This document shows positions 26,940 through 36,392 of a DNA stretch of 64,000 nt, piece after piece. The notes beneath the pieces were generated by a model. It saw nothing but the letters and a program-made list of their open reading frames with translations, made no database searches and had not been told where the DNA came from. The stretch's first letter is position 1. Every line of letters starts with the position of its first letter. Source of the DNA: JAHDBG01 sp963922685. Its GTDB lineage: Bacteria > Pseudomonadota > Gammaproteobacteria > Chromatiales > Chromatiaceae. The DNA is taken from contig CAWUJM010000003.1 of the NCBI GenBank assembly GCA_963922685.1, forward strand, positions 4,115 through 68,114. The letters are read 5' to 3'. Made by a program: the position numbers and the translations under genes.

Positions 26940-28289
26940 CTAACTTAATAATGCTGCTATAGTTGCTAGTTTTTGCAGATTTTTTTCAGAACCGATGTCT
27001 CTTCTGTAATCTAAATCACCGGTTATATGATGATCTATCGCATCATTGATGTGCTGAGACGCCTCCGGTATCGTGTCAGCAACAGCACCAATGGCGACAA
27101 CTCTTGATGTCTTTAAGGTATGATAGTGCTGGTTGTCCTGTTTTTCTGCTGAAGCAAAAAAGATCTTCAACCCTGCTTGTTTTATCCCGGCTTCGTTGAC
27201 TGAGAAGCTGATGATTTCTTTGCTGGCTTCAGGATATTCCTGCGCAACCAGATATTTAATAACAGACGCTTTTTTTATAAAGCTGACCTTGTCCTCATGC
27301 AAGGTTTTATGCCACAGATCTCTGATTAAACCAGAAAAAGAACTTTGCAGCACTGAGAGTATATTCAGACCTTCCGGATCTCCGAACCTCCCGTTAAATT
27401 CCATAAACTTAATGCCTTGACCGGTTTTAAAGAAACCACCATTTAACACGCCATTGAAAAACAAGCCTCTTTTTTTCATTTCATCAATCACTGACTGCAT
27501 GATATATTCACAATCAGCCAGGTCCTGGTCCTGCATGAAAGGAAGTTTTTTTTCGTTGTTTGTAAAACATCCCATACCACCGGTACCGGCACCAAGGTCG
27601 TTCTCTGAACGGAACGGGTAATCATAACTGGCTGGAGATAATACCAGATTTTCTCCGTCAGTTAATCCCATCACAGTAAACTCAATACCTTCCAGTCTTT
27701 CGACTATCAATACCTTTTCTGCGGGGTTTTTAATTAAGAGTTGTTTTGTATAATCGGCAGCTTCTGCATAAGATTTCAGGTGTTCAGGCATCACTTTAAC
27801 GCCCTTGCCACCAGTCAGGCCCTGCGGTTTCACAACGATCTGAATGGCCTGATTCTCGAAATCTCCAATCACTCCGGATATGTCTTTAACTGAGTTTACG
27901 ACTTTATATAAAGGCGTAAACTCAGGACAGACCTTATTCACCAAGTCTATGGAATAGATTTTGTCCCATTCTATTCTCGTGGCTTCTTTTGTTCCGCCAA
28001 CCGCTTTGATGTCGCATGCAAGGAGCGCATCTATGACACCAGCAGCCAGAGGCCCGTCAGCACTGACAAAGGCATAATCAATATGATTTTTTACTGCATA
28101 TTCAGCGATTCGTGCTGAGTCAGCCGGATCACAAATCAGGTAACTTCCACCAGAGCGTGCAACATTTTCGATAATCGTCGGATTATAGTGGCCGGTAATC
28201 GCGTGTAGTTCTGTATCCTGTGCTAAATGTTCAGCAAAAGCACTTTCTCTTCCACCGCTGCCAACAATTAAAAACCTTTGTTTATTCAT
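26940..28289 (-). CDS. PurD-like ATP-grasp ligase (GARS family), probably acquired
   Basis: A 449-residue ATP-grasp protein with the layout of phosphoribosylamine-glycine ligase: FLIVGSGGRESAFAEHLA, the ATP-binding VVKPQGLTGGKGVKV, GGMGCFT, and FMEFNGRFGDPEGL. It is rather divergent and noticeably more AT-rich than its neighbours, and no purH adjoins it. It could be a spare GARS or a ligase of a specialised pathway. It lies between copy 3 of the TIR element and a solo TIR, so it may have arrived as cargo. Confidence 0.75.
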   Translation of the reverse strand: MNKQRFLIVGSGGRESAFAEHLAQDTELHAITGHYNPTIIENVARSGGSYLICDPADSARIAEYAVKNHIDYAFVSADGPLAAGVIDALLACDIKAVGGTKEATRIEWDKIYSIDLVNKVCPEFTPLYKVVNSVKDISGVIGDFENQAIQIVVKPQGLTGGKGVKVMPEHLKSYAEAADYTKQLLIKNPAEKVLIVERLEGIEFTVMGLTDGENLVLSPASYDYPFRSENDLGAGTGGMGCFTNNEKKLPFMQDQDLADCEYIMQSVIDEMKKRGLFFNGVLNGGFFKTGQGIKFMEFNGRFGDPEGLNILSVLQSSFSGLIRDLWHKTLHEDKVSFIKKASVIKYLVAQEYPEASKEIISFSVNEAGIKQAGLKIFFASAEKQDNQHYHTLKTSRVVAIGAVADTIPEASQHINDAIDHHITGDLDYRRDIGSEKNLQKLATIAALLS

Positions 28290-28345
28290 TCCTGGTACCG
28301 TCTGAAAAATAGTGACAGAACATGATTATGCCATTGGCCCTGGTG

Positions 28346-28373
28346 TGCCAGATCAGTTTGCATTGCACCCCTG
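28346..28373. repeat. Solo terminus of the MITE-like element
   Basis: The sequence gatcagtttgcattgcacccc is nearly identical to the right end of copy 3. No matching palindrome lies beside it. It overlaps the last codons and stop of gluQ, so the C-terminus WQGCNAN is encoded by the repeat. Confidence 0.6.
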
Positions 28374-29201
28374 CCAGTGGGTGGTTGCCCAGCACCAGAA
28401 TGCCGCAATAGTGCGCACATCCGACGGTAGCTGTGTCGGCTGTAAAAAAGTCCAGGCCGCCTGCAGGGCCTGCAGTGGTGCTGCCGGATCAATCGGTCGT
28501 GCTGCATCACGCTTGCTCAGCTTGTTACCATCGTCCCCCGGCACCAGTGGCACATGCTGATAGGTCGGTGTGGCATAGTCCAGCTGTTGTTGCAGATAGA
28601 CCTGGCGGCAGCTGCTCTCGAGTAAATCGGTGCCGCGTATCACATGGGTAATTCCGGCAATCTGATCATCCACAACGACCGCCAGCTGATACGCAATCAC
28701 GCCATCCCGGCGGCGTACAATAAAGTCGCCACAGGTTCTGGCCAGGCCCTGGCAGAGACTGCCCTGCCAGATATCCGGTACTGTGATCGCCTGATCATGC
28801 GTCCTGACACGCAGGGCATAGCCCGCCGTATCAGGATGATCCAGTGTGCGACAGGTTCCCGGATAAGTCGTTCGCCCCTGTAGTTGCCGGCGTGTGCAGT
28901 GGCAGGCATACAGCAGGTGATCAGCACGCAGTCTGGCCAGGGCGGCAAGGTAGGCTGACTGGTGCTGGTGCTGATATTGTACGGGTTCCTGCCAGCGGAA
29001 TCCCAGTTGGCGTAATGTCCGGATAATCTGCGCGGTAGCGTCCGGACGGCAACGCGCCTGATCAATGTCATCTATCCGTAACAGCCAGTCTCCCTGATGC
29101 TGCCGGGCTTCCAGAAAGCTCGCCATCGCCGTGACCAGTGAGCCCAGATGCAGTGGCCCGCTTGGCGTGGGCGCAAAGCGTCCCCGGTAGGATACAGGCA
29201 T
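28353..29201 (-). CDS. gluQ: Glutamyl-Q tRNA(Asp) synthetase
   Basis: GluQ (YadB) attaches glutamate to queuosine at the wobble base of tRNA-Asp. The HIGH-like motif is FAPTPSGPLHLGSLV; the zinc site is CHCTRRQLQG...CR; the KMSKS-like motif is KLSKRDA. It lacks an anticodon-binding domain, as expected at 282 residues. The start is placed at MPVSYRGRFAPTPSG. Its role connects with queF earlier in the window. The last codons come from the solo repeat end. Confidence 0.92.
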   Translation of the reverse strand: MPVSYRGRFAPTPSGPLHLGSLVTAMASFLEARQHQGDWLLRIDDIDQARCRPDATAQIIRTLRQLGFRWQEPVQYQHQHQSAYLAALARLRADHLLYACHCTRRQLQGRTTYPGTCRTLDHPDTAGYALRVRTHDQAITVPDIWQGSLCQGLARTCGDFIVRRRDGVIAYQLAVVVDDQIAGITHVIRGTDLLESSCRQVYLQQQLDYATPTYQHVPLVPGDDGNKLSKRDAARPIDPAAPLQALQAAWTFLQPTQLPSDVRTIAAFWCWATTHWQGCNAN

Positions 29202-29284
29202 GGCTGATTCTCCTGTCAGCACCCGCACCTGAAGCATAGCTTGAGCTTCCGGGCTGCTCAGGTATAATATGCATCTGTTTATAC

Positions 29285-29360
29285 GGGTCGTTAGCTCAGT
29301 TGGTAGAGCAGTTGACTTTTAATCAATTGGTCGGGCGTTCGAATCGCCCACGACCCACCA
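29285..29360 (+). tRNA. tRNA-Lys (TTT)
   Basis: The cloverleaf has acceptor gggtcgt/acgaccc, an anticodon arm ttgac/..caa with anticodon TTT, T loop ttcgaat, and an encoded CCA. Confidence 0.97.
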
Positions 29361-29369
29361 GTCTGTATC

Positions 29370-29402
29370 GCCGGGTACGCATTTGCGGCCCGGCTTTTTT
29401 TT
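29370..29402 (+). terminator. Intrinsic terminator after tRNA-Lys
   Basis: Hairpin gccggg...cccggc followed by eight T, 10 bp after the tRNA. Confidence 0.9.
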
Positions 29403-29441
29403 GCTCTGAAATATCGTCCGGCTTTTTCTGACGGGAAGGAT

Positions 29442-30632
29442 TCAGCTCTGAGTCCGGTAGTGCGCCATCAGAATCTCAGCTACCTCCGGGCGTGAGAAGC
29501 TGGTCGGCAGGGGCTTCCCCTGGCTGAGCATTTCGCGCACCCGTGTACCCGAGAGCAGGACGAAGTCCTGCGGTGTATGGTCGGGGGCTTCACGCATCAT
29601 GACCACCTGATTCAGCTTTCTGGAATAGGCGGTGTGGTCAGCATTAAAGATCTGAATCTGCAGGGCATCGTCCGGCACTTCTTCGTCAAAAATGGTCTGC
29701 GCATCAAACGCACCATAATAGTCACCGATACCGGCATGGTCGCGTCCGATAATAAAGTGGGTGGCTCCCATATTCTGCCGGAAGTAGGCATGTAACACGG
29801 CTTCACGTGGTCCGGCGTACAGCATATCAAAGCCATAACCGGCAATCATCACGCTGTCTGGTGCAAAATAATGGGCAACCATGGTGCGGATGGCTGTATC
29901 ACGGACTGCGGCCGGAATATCCCCTGACTTGAGTCTGCCCAGCAGCATATGGATGATCAGGCCATCACAGCCGAGTCGTTCCATCGCGATCTTACATAAC
30001 GCTTCATGCGCCCGATGCATCGGATTGCGGGTCTGAAAAGCGACAATCTTCTGCCAGCCTGTAGCAGTGATGGCCTCACGAATCTGGCCTGCGGTGCGGA
30101 AGGTGTCAGGAAAGTCTTCGGTAAAGTATGAAAAATTCAGCACCTGTAGCGGGCCGGATAGCAGTATGTTGCCCTCTTGGTTAAAAGTGGCAACCCCGGG
30201 ATGCTGCGGATTCTGTGTGCGATACACACACTGTGTGATGCGGGCTTTATCTGCTGCGTTCAGGGTTTCTATAGCATCCAGAGTCAGAATAGCGAGTACC
30301 GGATTACCGGCACGATTCGGATCACGCAGCGCAATACGCTGACCGGGTTGCAGTGCCGCACTGATCTGATCTGTCAGGCACAGCACCGGTAGCGGAAAGA
30401 AGATGCCATTCGTCAGTCGCATCTGTTGTGCGCTGCTCAGCGCATCGGCCAGATTCATGAAGCCGGGTAACGGGCTGAAATAGCCAGCTCCCAGCATTAC
30501 CGCATTGGCTGCAGACTGCGAACTGATGATCAGGCCGGGCAGTTGTTCAGCTTCGGTCAGGTATGCCTCCCGTTCTGCGGGATCGGTAACGAAGCAGTCC
30601 TGTAATCGCGCAGAACCAACCGGTGGTATCAT
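29442..30632 (-). CDS. sat: ATP sulfurylase, single-polypeptide type
   Basis: Sat interconverts sulfate and adenosine 5'-phosphosulfate. Signatures are FQTRNPMHRAHEAL (the ATP-binding QTRNPxHRxH loop), GRDHAGIGDYYG, and LSGTRVREML. The start is placed at MIPPVGSARLQ, giving 396 residues; the longer frame begins inside gmhA. This monomeric type is the one used in dissimilatory sulfur metabolism, where it makes ATP from APS, as opposed to CysDN. No aprAB or dsr genes are in the window. The start overlaps the gmhA end by 4 bp. Confidence 0.92.
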   Translation of the reverse strand: MIPPVGSARLQDCFVTDPAEREAYLTEAEQLPGLIISSQSAANAVMLGAGYFSPLPGFMNLADALSSAQQMRLTNGIFFPLPVLCLTDQISAALQPGQRIALRDPNRAGNPVLAILTLDAIETLNAADKARITQCVYRTQNPQHPGVATFNQEGNILLSGPLQVLNFSYFTEDFPDTFRTAGQIREAITATGWQKIVAFQTRNPMHRAHEALCKIAMERLGCDGLIIHMLLGRLKSGDIPAAVRDTAIRTMVAHYFAPDSVMIAGYGFDMLYAGPREAVLHAYFRQNMGATHFIIGRDHAGIGDYYGAFDAQTIFDEEVPDDALQIQIFNADHTAYSRKLNQVVMMREAPDHTPQDFVLLSGTRVREMLSQGKPLPTSFSRPEVAEILMAHYRTQS

Positions 30633-31225
30633 AAAGTGTTTCCTGTTTGCGGGTAGAGGGTGTCTTCCACTGTAGCGCACAAGATGTGGCCGAGCAGAAT
30701 GTGGCTTTCCTGAATGCGGGGCGTATCCTGACTCGGGACACACAGGCACAGGTCACACAGGCCGTGCATCCGGCCACCGGTTTTTCCGGTCAGGCCAAGA
30801 CAATACAGATTCTGACTGCGCGCCTGATGCAGCGCCTGAAGCATATTGGCAGAGTTGCCGGATGTTGAAATCGCAATGAATATATCACCAGGTCGGGCGA
30901 GTGCTTCAATCTGGCGGGCAAAGATACGATCATACGTATAATCGTTACTGATCGCAGTGAGCGTTGAGGTGTCCGTGGTCAGGGCGATCGCAGCAAGACC
31001 GGGCCGGTCAATATAAAACCGGCTGACCAGCTCTGCCGCAATGTGTTGTGCATCTGCTGCTGAACCGCCGTTACCCGCAATCAATACTTTATGTCCGGCA
31101 CGATAACCGGCAATCATCTGGTCGCCGGCCTGTTCGAGCTGGTTCAGTATCCGGGTATCGTGCAGCAAGGCTTGTTTGACTGCAATACTGTCAGCGATCT
31201 GATCCGTGATCGTTTGTTTCAGCAT
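30629..31225 (-). CDS. gmhA: Phosphoheptose isomerase or DiaA-like SIS protein
   Basis: A 198-residue SIS-domain protein. Characteristic blocks are LIAGNGGSAADAQHIAAEL, ALTTDTSTLTAISNDY, and AISTSGNSANMLQA. GmhA isomerises sedoheptulose 7-phosphate for LPS heptose synthesis; DiaA, which promotes DnaA assembly, is a close paralogue and cannot be excluded from sequence. It is 4 bp overlapped by sat. Confidence 0.8.
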   Translation of the reverse strand: MLKQTITDQIADSIAVKQALLHDTRILNQLEQAGDQMIAGYRAGHKVLIAGNGGSAADAQHIAAELVSRFYIDRPGLAAIALTTDTSTLTAISNDYTYDRIFARQIEALARPGDIFIAISTSGNSANMLQALHQARSQNLYCLGLTGKTGGRMHGLCDLCLCVPSQDTPRIQESHILLGHILCATVEDTLYPQTGNTL

Positions 31226-31469
31226 GATGTTTCAGGGGTAAGAACGGTAGGATAAAGATCTTACAACAGATGTAAAAACGGATCGGCACAATATGTCAGA
31301 ATCTGCTGAGTGCTCAGATCGGGAGACAAACTGAAGGGCATACCCGGGTTGTGGTCGGTTGGAGATTGCAGAAGGGCAGGGGCAGGCAGGATGAGTGTCC
31401 CGCACCGGATGGTGCGGGAGCGGGTTGATGGATAACGGCGTCAGCCGATGTCCTTAGCAGAGTGGGCTA

Positions 31470-33377
31470 TTATTGTGCTGGCTTAATCCAGATCGGCGAA
31501 GACCAGGCGCGTTCCTGAATGGTCGCCGGTACACCTTCAGGCGGCGCGGTACCCAGATCATGGGCATCATAGGTCGACCAGCGCGGTGTATGCGCTTCCA
31601 GCACCCGGGCATAATAAAATGCCGCCTGACTGGCATCATAATCCGGGTCGGTCCAGGTCGTGCTCAGTTCAGGTTCTCCGACGTTTTTACCATCCACAAC
31701 CTTCGCATAGCTGGCTGCGGCAATATCCACGCTATTCGTGATCGGTGGCAGCCGGTTACGATAATTCGGATCAGGTTGCCGGTTCTCCGGATCAGACCAG
31801 ACGACATCGTATACCTTCTCCTGCGTGTTACCTGCATTGTCTAACCAGCCCTTCACGATCTGAATCCGGTCCAGATAAGCTGAATCAGGATCGCTTATTG
31901 CCATCACCATAAACTTCGGTCCTGTGGTTGTGGCTGCGCTATCACTGGCATCCAGTTCACCACCCATAGGTACACCGTTGTTGTAGCCAGTCTGGATATC
32001 CACAGTATCGCCGAAATTCCAGCCACCGAAGAAGCGCACCTGAATACGGGTGCCGCTGGTAGCGAAGGTTTCGCGATCATGAATGGACTGCCAAAGGTCG
32101 TCCCGTGTGTTGCTTTCTGCCCAGACACCGGTAATGGCCCCCGGATTGGTGTAGATCGTTTTCGCCCAGCCAGGGACCTCACCTGTGGCGCGTTGCGCCG
32201 GGCTGGCATCTTCCGGTCCGTGTGCTCCCTTCCAGTCGTATTCCTCCACGTCTGAGGTCAGGCCGTTATGATTATCGGTACCACCAACAAAGCCTAGCTG
32301 GTAAGGATTAACGCCACCGAACTGTTGAGCCTTCTGCAAGCCATCCTTCAGGCCTTCACGTACCCAGTTCGAGCGGTGATGCAGGCGCGAATTATTGATG
32401 ACGTCAAACGTCTCAAAATCGGCAAATTCATCCAGTGGGCTGAAGATGCGCGAGACCTCAGAGTTCTGTTTGGCCTGCATCATTTCAATGGCACGTTCAA
32501 ATTTTGCTCTGGCGTTCACCCAGTCCTGATCAATCGGGTCACCATCCAGTTTGGTCACCGGGAACATCAGGCCTTTGCTGTAATTGCTGTTGTGCGGAAT
32601 CGCCAGTACCGGAGAATTCAGTCCGGTCTCTGATGAATAGATTTCCAACTGAGCCCACAGATCTTCCGGTTTGTTGCTGTCCAGTGCACTGAAGGGCACA
32701 TTGGGTAGCTGATCGCCTTGCGCGCTTCTGAAGATCACGTTGCGGTGCAGGTTGGCACTGTTCGGCGCAGAAGACCATTCATAGGCATGTAGTGTGGTGA
32801 ACACGCCAGGCTCATTATGGGCTTCAGTCACATCCACGATCTTCTGCCAGGTATTGTTGCGCCCGGCGCAGCCCGCTTCCTGTCCCAATTTAGACGGGAC
32901 ACCTGCGCGGGTAGAACGTTGTACGAGTTCCACAAAGACCAGTTCGGAAACGAATTCTGAATTGGTCGGATTGCGGATCAGTACTGACATGGGCTTATCA
33001 TAAAGACCACTGTCCGGGTCAGTGGAGGCATAGGACTCGCCGAAAAATTCCGCATGGTCTGTAATGGCGGCGAAATCCAGTGGTTTATGCAGGCGCGCCA
33101 TACCACCGGGTACTGCAACCGCTTCACCCTTCGCGAAGCGATACGCCATATCTGGTGTGATCTTATTACTGCCCATACCCATATAGGCATCCAGCGAATA
33201 CATGATATGCATATGCTGCTCACCAAAATACGCTTTTTTCAGCGGGTCAGAGGCGACGCTGGCTGGTTTGGTGGCATTGTCAATGGTTATGGTTGGCGTG
33301 ATTGCACACGGATCAGCCATTGCGCCGACACTCAGCAGAGCCGTCCCTGCTAACAGAGGGCCTGAGAGATATTTCAT
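31470..33377 (-). CDS. Secreted DUF3604 protein
   Basis: A 635-residue protein with an N-terminal signal peptide (about 1-21, MKYLSGPLLAGTALLSVGAM then ADPC). It matches DUF3604, a PHP-like family: FGEQHMH, FAAITDHAEFFG, and GFVGGTDNHNG look like metal-binding sites. The enzymatic role is unknown; by fold a phosphoesterase is likely. It stands alone, with a 245 bp gap to gmhA. Confidence 0.75.
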   Translation of the reverse strand: MKYLSGPLLAGTALLSVGAMADPCAITPTITIDNATKPASVASDPLKKAYFGEQHMHIMYSLDAYMGMGSNKITPDMAYRFAKGEAVAVPGGMARLHKPLDFAAITDHAEFFGESYASTDPDSGLYDKPMSVLIRNPTNSEFVSELVFVELVQRSTRAGVPSKLGQEAGCAGRNNTWQKIVDVTEAHNEPGVFTTLHAYEWSSAPNSANLHRNVIFRSAQGDQLPNVPFSALDSNKPEDLWAQLEIYSSETGLNSPVLAIPHNSNYSKGLMFPVTKLDGDPIDQDWVNARAKFERAIEMMQAKQNSEVSRIFSPLDEFADFETFDVINNSRLHHRSNWVREGLKDGLQKAQQFGGVNPYQLGFVGGTDNHNGLTSDVEEYDWKGAHGPEDASPAQRATGEVPGWAKTIYTNPGAITGVWAESNTRDDLWQSIHDRETFATSGTRIQVRFFGGWNFGDTVDIQTGYNNGVPMGGELDASDSAATTTGPKFMVMAISDPDSAYLDRIQIVKGWLDNAGNTQEKVYDVVWSDPENRQPDPNYRNRLPPITNSVDIAAASYAKVVDGKNVGEPELSTTWTDPDYDASQAAFYYARVLEAHTPRWSTYDAHDLGTAPPEGVPATIQERAWSSPIWIKPAQ

Positions 33378-33468
33378 AGAATATAATCCTAATATAGATT
33401 AATTTTTTAGGTTCGGGCTTAATGCATATCAATATTCCACTGCATTATTCGGACTCGGACCATAGCAA

Positions 33469-35712
33469 ATGAAATTATTATTGTCCAACAGAATGCAACA
33501 TGAAGTAACAGAGCGCATAGCAGATCTGCGTACACAGATTGAACAACATCACTACCGGTATTATGTGCTGGATGACCCGCTTATCCCGGATCATGCGTAT
33601 GATCAGCTGTTCCAGGCATTGCTCACATTAGAGGCACAATATCCTGATCTGGTTACCGCTGATTCGCCGACGCAGCGTGTTGGTGCGCAGCCACTGGCCG
33701 CCTTTGATCAGGTCGTGCACAAGGTGCCGATGCTGTCACTGGAAAATGTGTTTGATGCTGCTGGCTTTGTCGCATTTGATCAGCGGGTGCGCGAGCGGCT
33801 GGGTGTGTCTGAGCCGGTAGGTTATGTAGCAGAGCCAAAGCTGGACGGGCTAGCGGTCAGTCTGCGTTATGAGCAGGGTCGTCTGGTGCAGGCAGCTACC
33901 CGGGGTGATGGCCGCCGGGGTGAGGATGTCACCCTGAATGTGCGTACTATTCCCTCAGTACCGCTGCGTCTGCTGGGCAGCGGCTGGCCGGAGCAGCTGG
34001 AGGTGCGGGGTGAGGTGTTTATGCCACGGGCCGGTTTCGAACAACTGAATACGCGTCAGCGGACACTGGGCGATAAGACCTTTGCGAATCCACGCAATGC
34101 AGCAGCTGGCAGTCTGCGCCAGCTGGATCCCGGCATTGCGGCACAACGTCCGCTGGACTGGTTATGTTACGGGTTTGTCACCGACACCCGGTTGGCAGAG
34201 ACGTATTCTGCAGCACTGCAGTTGTTGCAGTCCTGGGGGTTGCCGGTTTCGCCCTGGTTGCGCCAGCTGTCGGAGGTTGCGGCATGTCATGTGTATGTCA
34301 GGTGGATACAGGTACAGCGCGATCAGCTGGCGTACGATATTGATGGTGTTGTGTTTAAGGTGGACCGGCTGGCTGATCAGCAGCGGCTGGGGTTTGTTGC
34401 GCGTGCACCGCGCTGGGCCATTGCGCATAAGTTCCCGGCACAGGAAGAAATCACTCAGGTGGAGGCGGTTACCTTTCAGGTCGGACGTACCGGTGCGCTG
34501 ACTCCGGTCGCGCAGCTCAGGCCGGTTGCAGTCGCGGGTGTGCAGGTGGGTCATGCCACCCTGCATAACATGGATGAGATCCTGCGTAAGGATGTGCGGG
34601 TCGGGGATACGGTGGTAGTGCGCCGGGCGGGTGATGTGATTCCTGAGGTGGTGCGGGTATTGCCACAACGGCGCACTGCGGATGCGATACCGGTGGTGTT
34701 GCCGGTAGCCTGTCCGGTGTGTGGTGCGGCTGTGTTGCGTCTGCCGGATGAGGCTGTGGCACGGTGCAGTGGTGGCCTGTCCTGTGCGGCACAGCGTAAG
34801 CAGGCGATCCGGCATTTTGCTGCACGTAAGGCACTGGATATTCGTGGCCTGGGGGATAAACTGATTGATCAGCTGGTGGCGCAGGGACTGGTGCGCGATC
34901 CGGCAGATCTGTTCAGCTTATCCCCGGAGGTGCTAGCCGGGCTGGAGCGGATGGGTGAAAAGTCAGCGGCCAATCTGCTGGCAAGTCTGACGCAGGCGAA
35001 ACAGACCACCCTCGGGCGTTTTCTGTTCGCACTGGGTATTCCGGGGATTGGTGAGACAATGGCGCAACAACTGGCAGATCAGTTTGGCACACTTGAGGCG
35101 ATACAACAGTTGCGCCTGTCCGATCTGATTCCGCTGAAGTTAAGCCAGGCGGGTAAACTGTATCAGGTATGGATCGCTGCAGCCTTACCACCGGCACAGC
35201 CGGTAGCGGATCTGATGCCGCCGACCGAACTGGGCTGGTGTCTGCCGGTACACGTCCGTTTGCTGGCAGAGCGGTTCTGTACGGTTGCTGATCTGCTGGC
35301 AGTATCGCCTGCTGAATGGGCGAATGAGCCGACCTGCCGGATTGCCGGGATGGGCAATAATCTGGCTGAAAAGCTGGTCACCTTTTTTCAGCAGACGCAT
35401 AATCAGACGGTCATCGTACGGTTGCGTCAGGCCGGACTGGTCTGGTCTGCGCCGGTCCGGGCGGTGCAGGGACATCCTGTGTCGGGTTGTACCTTTGTGC
35501 TGACCGGTACCTTAACGCAGCCACGTCAGGTGTATCGGGAACGTCTGCAGGCGTATGGCGCGAAGGTCGCTTCCGCTGTGTCTGCACAGACTGATTATGT
35601 TGTTGCCGGTGAGGCGGCTGGGAGCAAGCTGATGAAGGCACGTCAGTTAGCGGTGCCGGTTCTGGACGAGGCGGCTTTGCTGCGGCTGCTGGATGCATCT
35701 GAAGCGTCCTGA
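33469..35712 (+). CDS. ligA: NAD-dependent DNA ligase
   Basis: LigA joins DNA nicks with NAD+. In order it has the Ia domain (HHYRYYVLDDPLIPDHAYDQL), the adenylation site KLDGLAVSLRYEQG with the AMP-accepting lysine, an OB fold, a zinc finger (CPVCGAAV...RCSGGLSC), HhH repeats (IPGIGETMAQQLADQFG), and a C-terminal BRCT domain. At 747 residues it is longer than E. coli LigA (671), partly in the HhH-BRCT link. An ATG 24 bp downstream (MQHEVTERIADL) is an equally likely start. zipA, the usual neighbour, is absent. Confidence 0.95.
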   Translation: MKLLLSNRMQHEVTERIADLRTQIEQHHYRYYVLDDPLIPDHAYDQLFQALLTLEAQYPDLVTADSPTQRVGAQPLAAFDQVVHKVPMLSLENVFDAAGFVAFDQRVRERLGVSEPVGYVAEPKLDGLAVSLRYEQGRLVQAATRGDGRRGEDVTLNVRTIPSVPLRLLGSGWPEQLEVRGEVFMPRAGFEQLNTRQRTLGDKTFANPRNAAAGSLRQLDPGIAAQRPLDWLCYGFVTDTRLAETYSAALQLLQSWGLPVSPWLRQLSEVAACHVYVRWIQVQRDQLAYDIDGVVFKVDRLADQQRLGFVARAPRWAIAHKFPAQEEITQVEAVTFQVGRTGALTPVAQLRPVAVAGVQVGHATLHNMDEILRKDVRVGDTVVVRRAGDVIPEVVRVLPQRRTADAIPVVLPVACPVCGAAVLRLPDEAVARCSGGLSCAAQRKQAIRHFAARKALDIRGLGDKLIDQLVAQGLVRDPADLFSLSPEVLAGLERMGEKSAANLLASLTQAKQTTLGRFLFALGIPGIGETMAQQLADQFGTLEAIQQLRLSDLIPLKLSQAGKLYQVWIAAALPPAQPVADLMPPTELGWCLPVHVRLLAERFCTVADLLAVSPAEWANEPTCRIAGMGNNLAEKLVTFFQQTHNQTVIVRLRQAGLVWSAPVRAVQGHPVSGCTFVLTGTLTQPRQVYRERLQAYGAKVASAVSAQTDYVVAGEAAGSKLMKARQLAVPVLDEAALLRLLDASEAS

Positions 35713-35754
35713 TTCAGTCGCAGTATTATCCAACTGGAGTTACGCCCTACACAT

Positions 35755-35885
35755 AACGTCATTCTGCGCGGCAGCATCGCTGCCATCGCAGAATCTTCCT
35801 GATTTACCCGCCAGATCTACGCAAATCCGGCGCCGCTGGCGATGGATTCCGCGACTTCGCTACGCTTCGCGCGGAATGACCTGTG
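35755..35885. repeat. Pair of REP-like hairpins after ligA
   Basis: Two units: gtcattctgcgcggc...cgcagaatc at 35759-35794 and ggattccgcgacttcg...cgcgcggaatgac at 35847-35880. Both belong to the host REP family also seen at 25205 and 52663. The whole 35,713-36,104 stretch contains no gene. Confidence 0.65.
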
Positions 35886-35928
35886 GGGCCATTCAGACGG
35901 CAGAATGAGTAGCGGTAGGCAGGAACAA

Positions 35929-35970
35929 ATTAAATGAGTGCGGTAGCACAAACTAAATGAGTGCGGGGCT
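35929..35970. repeat. Two-unit direct repeat near the prophage left edge
   Basis: The units aaattaaatgagtgcgg and aaactaaatgagtgcgg are arranged in tandem about 22 bp apart. This is close to where the phage genes begin and may relate to the insertion junction, but no matching sequence at the other end can be examined. Confidence 0.4.
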
Positions 35971-36104
35971 TGATGGTACTTTGTGGTGGTACTTGGGACT
36001 GAAAGCCGAGAAAGGCTGCCGCAGATGAGATGTCGGAGAGGCAGAGACTCCAGGCAACCTGAAGTCGATTTCCAAAGGTTAGATGCTGGGAGTGCCTAAA
36101 GGCA

Positions 36105-36386
36105 CTAGAATGCCTCCGGAAGCCGCTTTATGCTCATAATCACCCACCCTGCTAGGCCATCGCTGACTTTGTCAGACGGCAGGATATAGATCACTTCAAC
36201 TCGGGTACTACGCCCTGTATATTCAGGCTCTGACCCTGGATGTGTCCGGAAAGTTTCACGAAGATCCAGCAGGTCGCCAACAGCGTAACCACGATCGTTG
36301 TATCGGTACTCAAATGTCTTGATGCCAGAGATTACGTCGTTGTAGTAATCAGTATCTATCTTGAGGGTATGCAGCATAGGGATCAT
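36105..36386 (-). CDS. DUF3850/ASCH-like protein
   Basis: A 93-residue protein. The pattern HTLKIDTDYYNDVISGIKTFEYRYNDRGYAVGDLLDLRE...YTGRSTRVEVIYIL matches DUF3850, a PUA/ASCH-like RNA-binding fold frequent in phages. It is the last gene of the leftward operon, after the holin-like gene. A hairpin agtgcc-taaa-ggcact lies just downstream at about 36089-36107. Confidence 0.75.
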   Translation of the reverse strand: MIPMLHTLKIDTDYYNDVISGIKTFEYRYNDRGYAVGDLLDLRETFRTHPGSEPEYTGRSTRVEVIYILPSDKVSDGLAGWVIMSIKRLPEAF

Positions 36387-36392
36387 AGCAGG

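Noticed and set aside
35713..36104. Attachment site of the prophage at the left edge
   Set aside because: No tRNA or matching repeat can be compared since the right end is outside the window.
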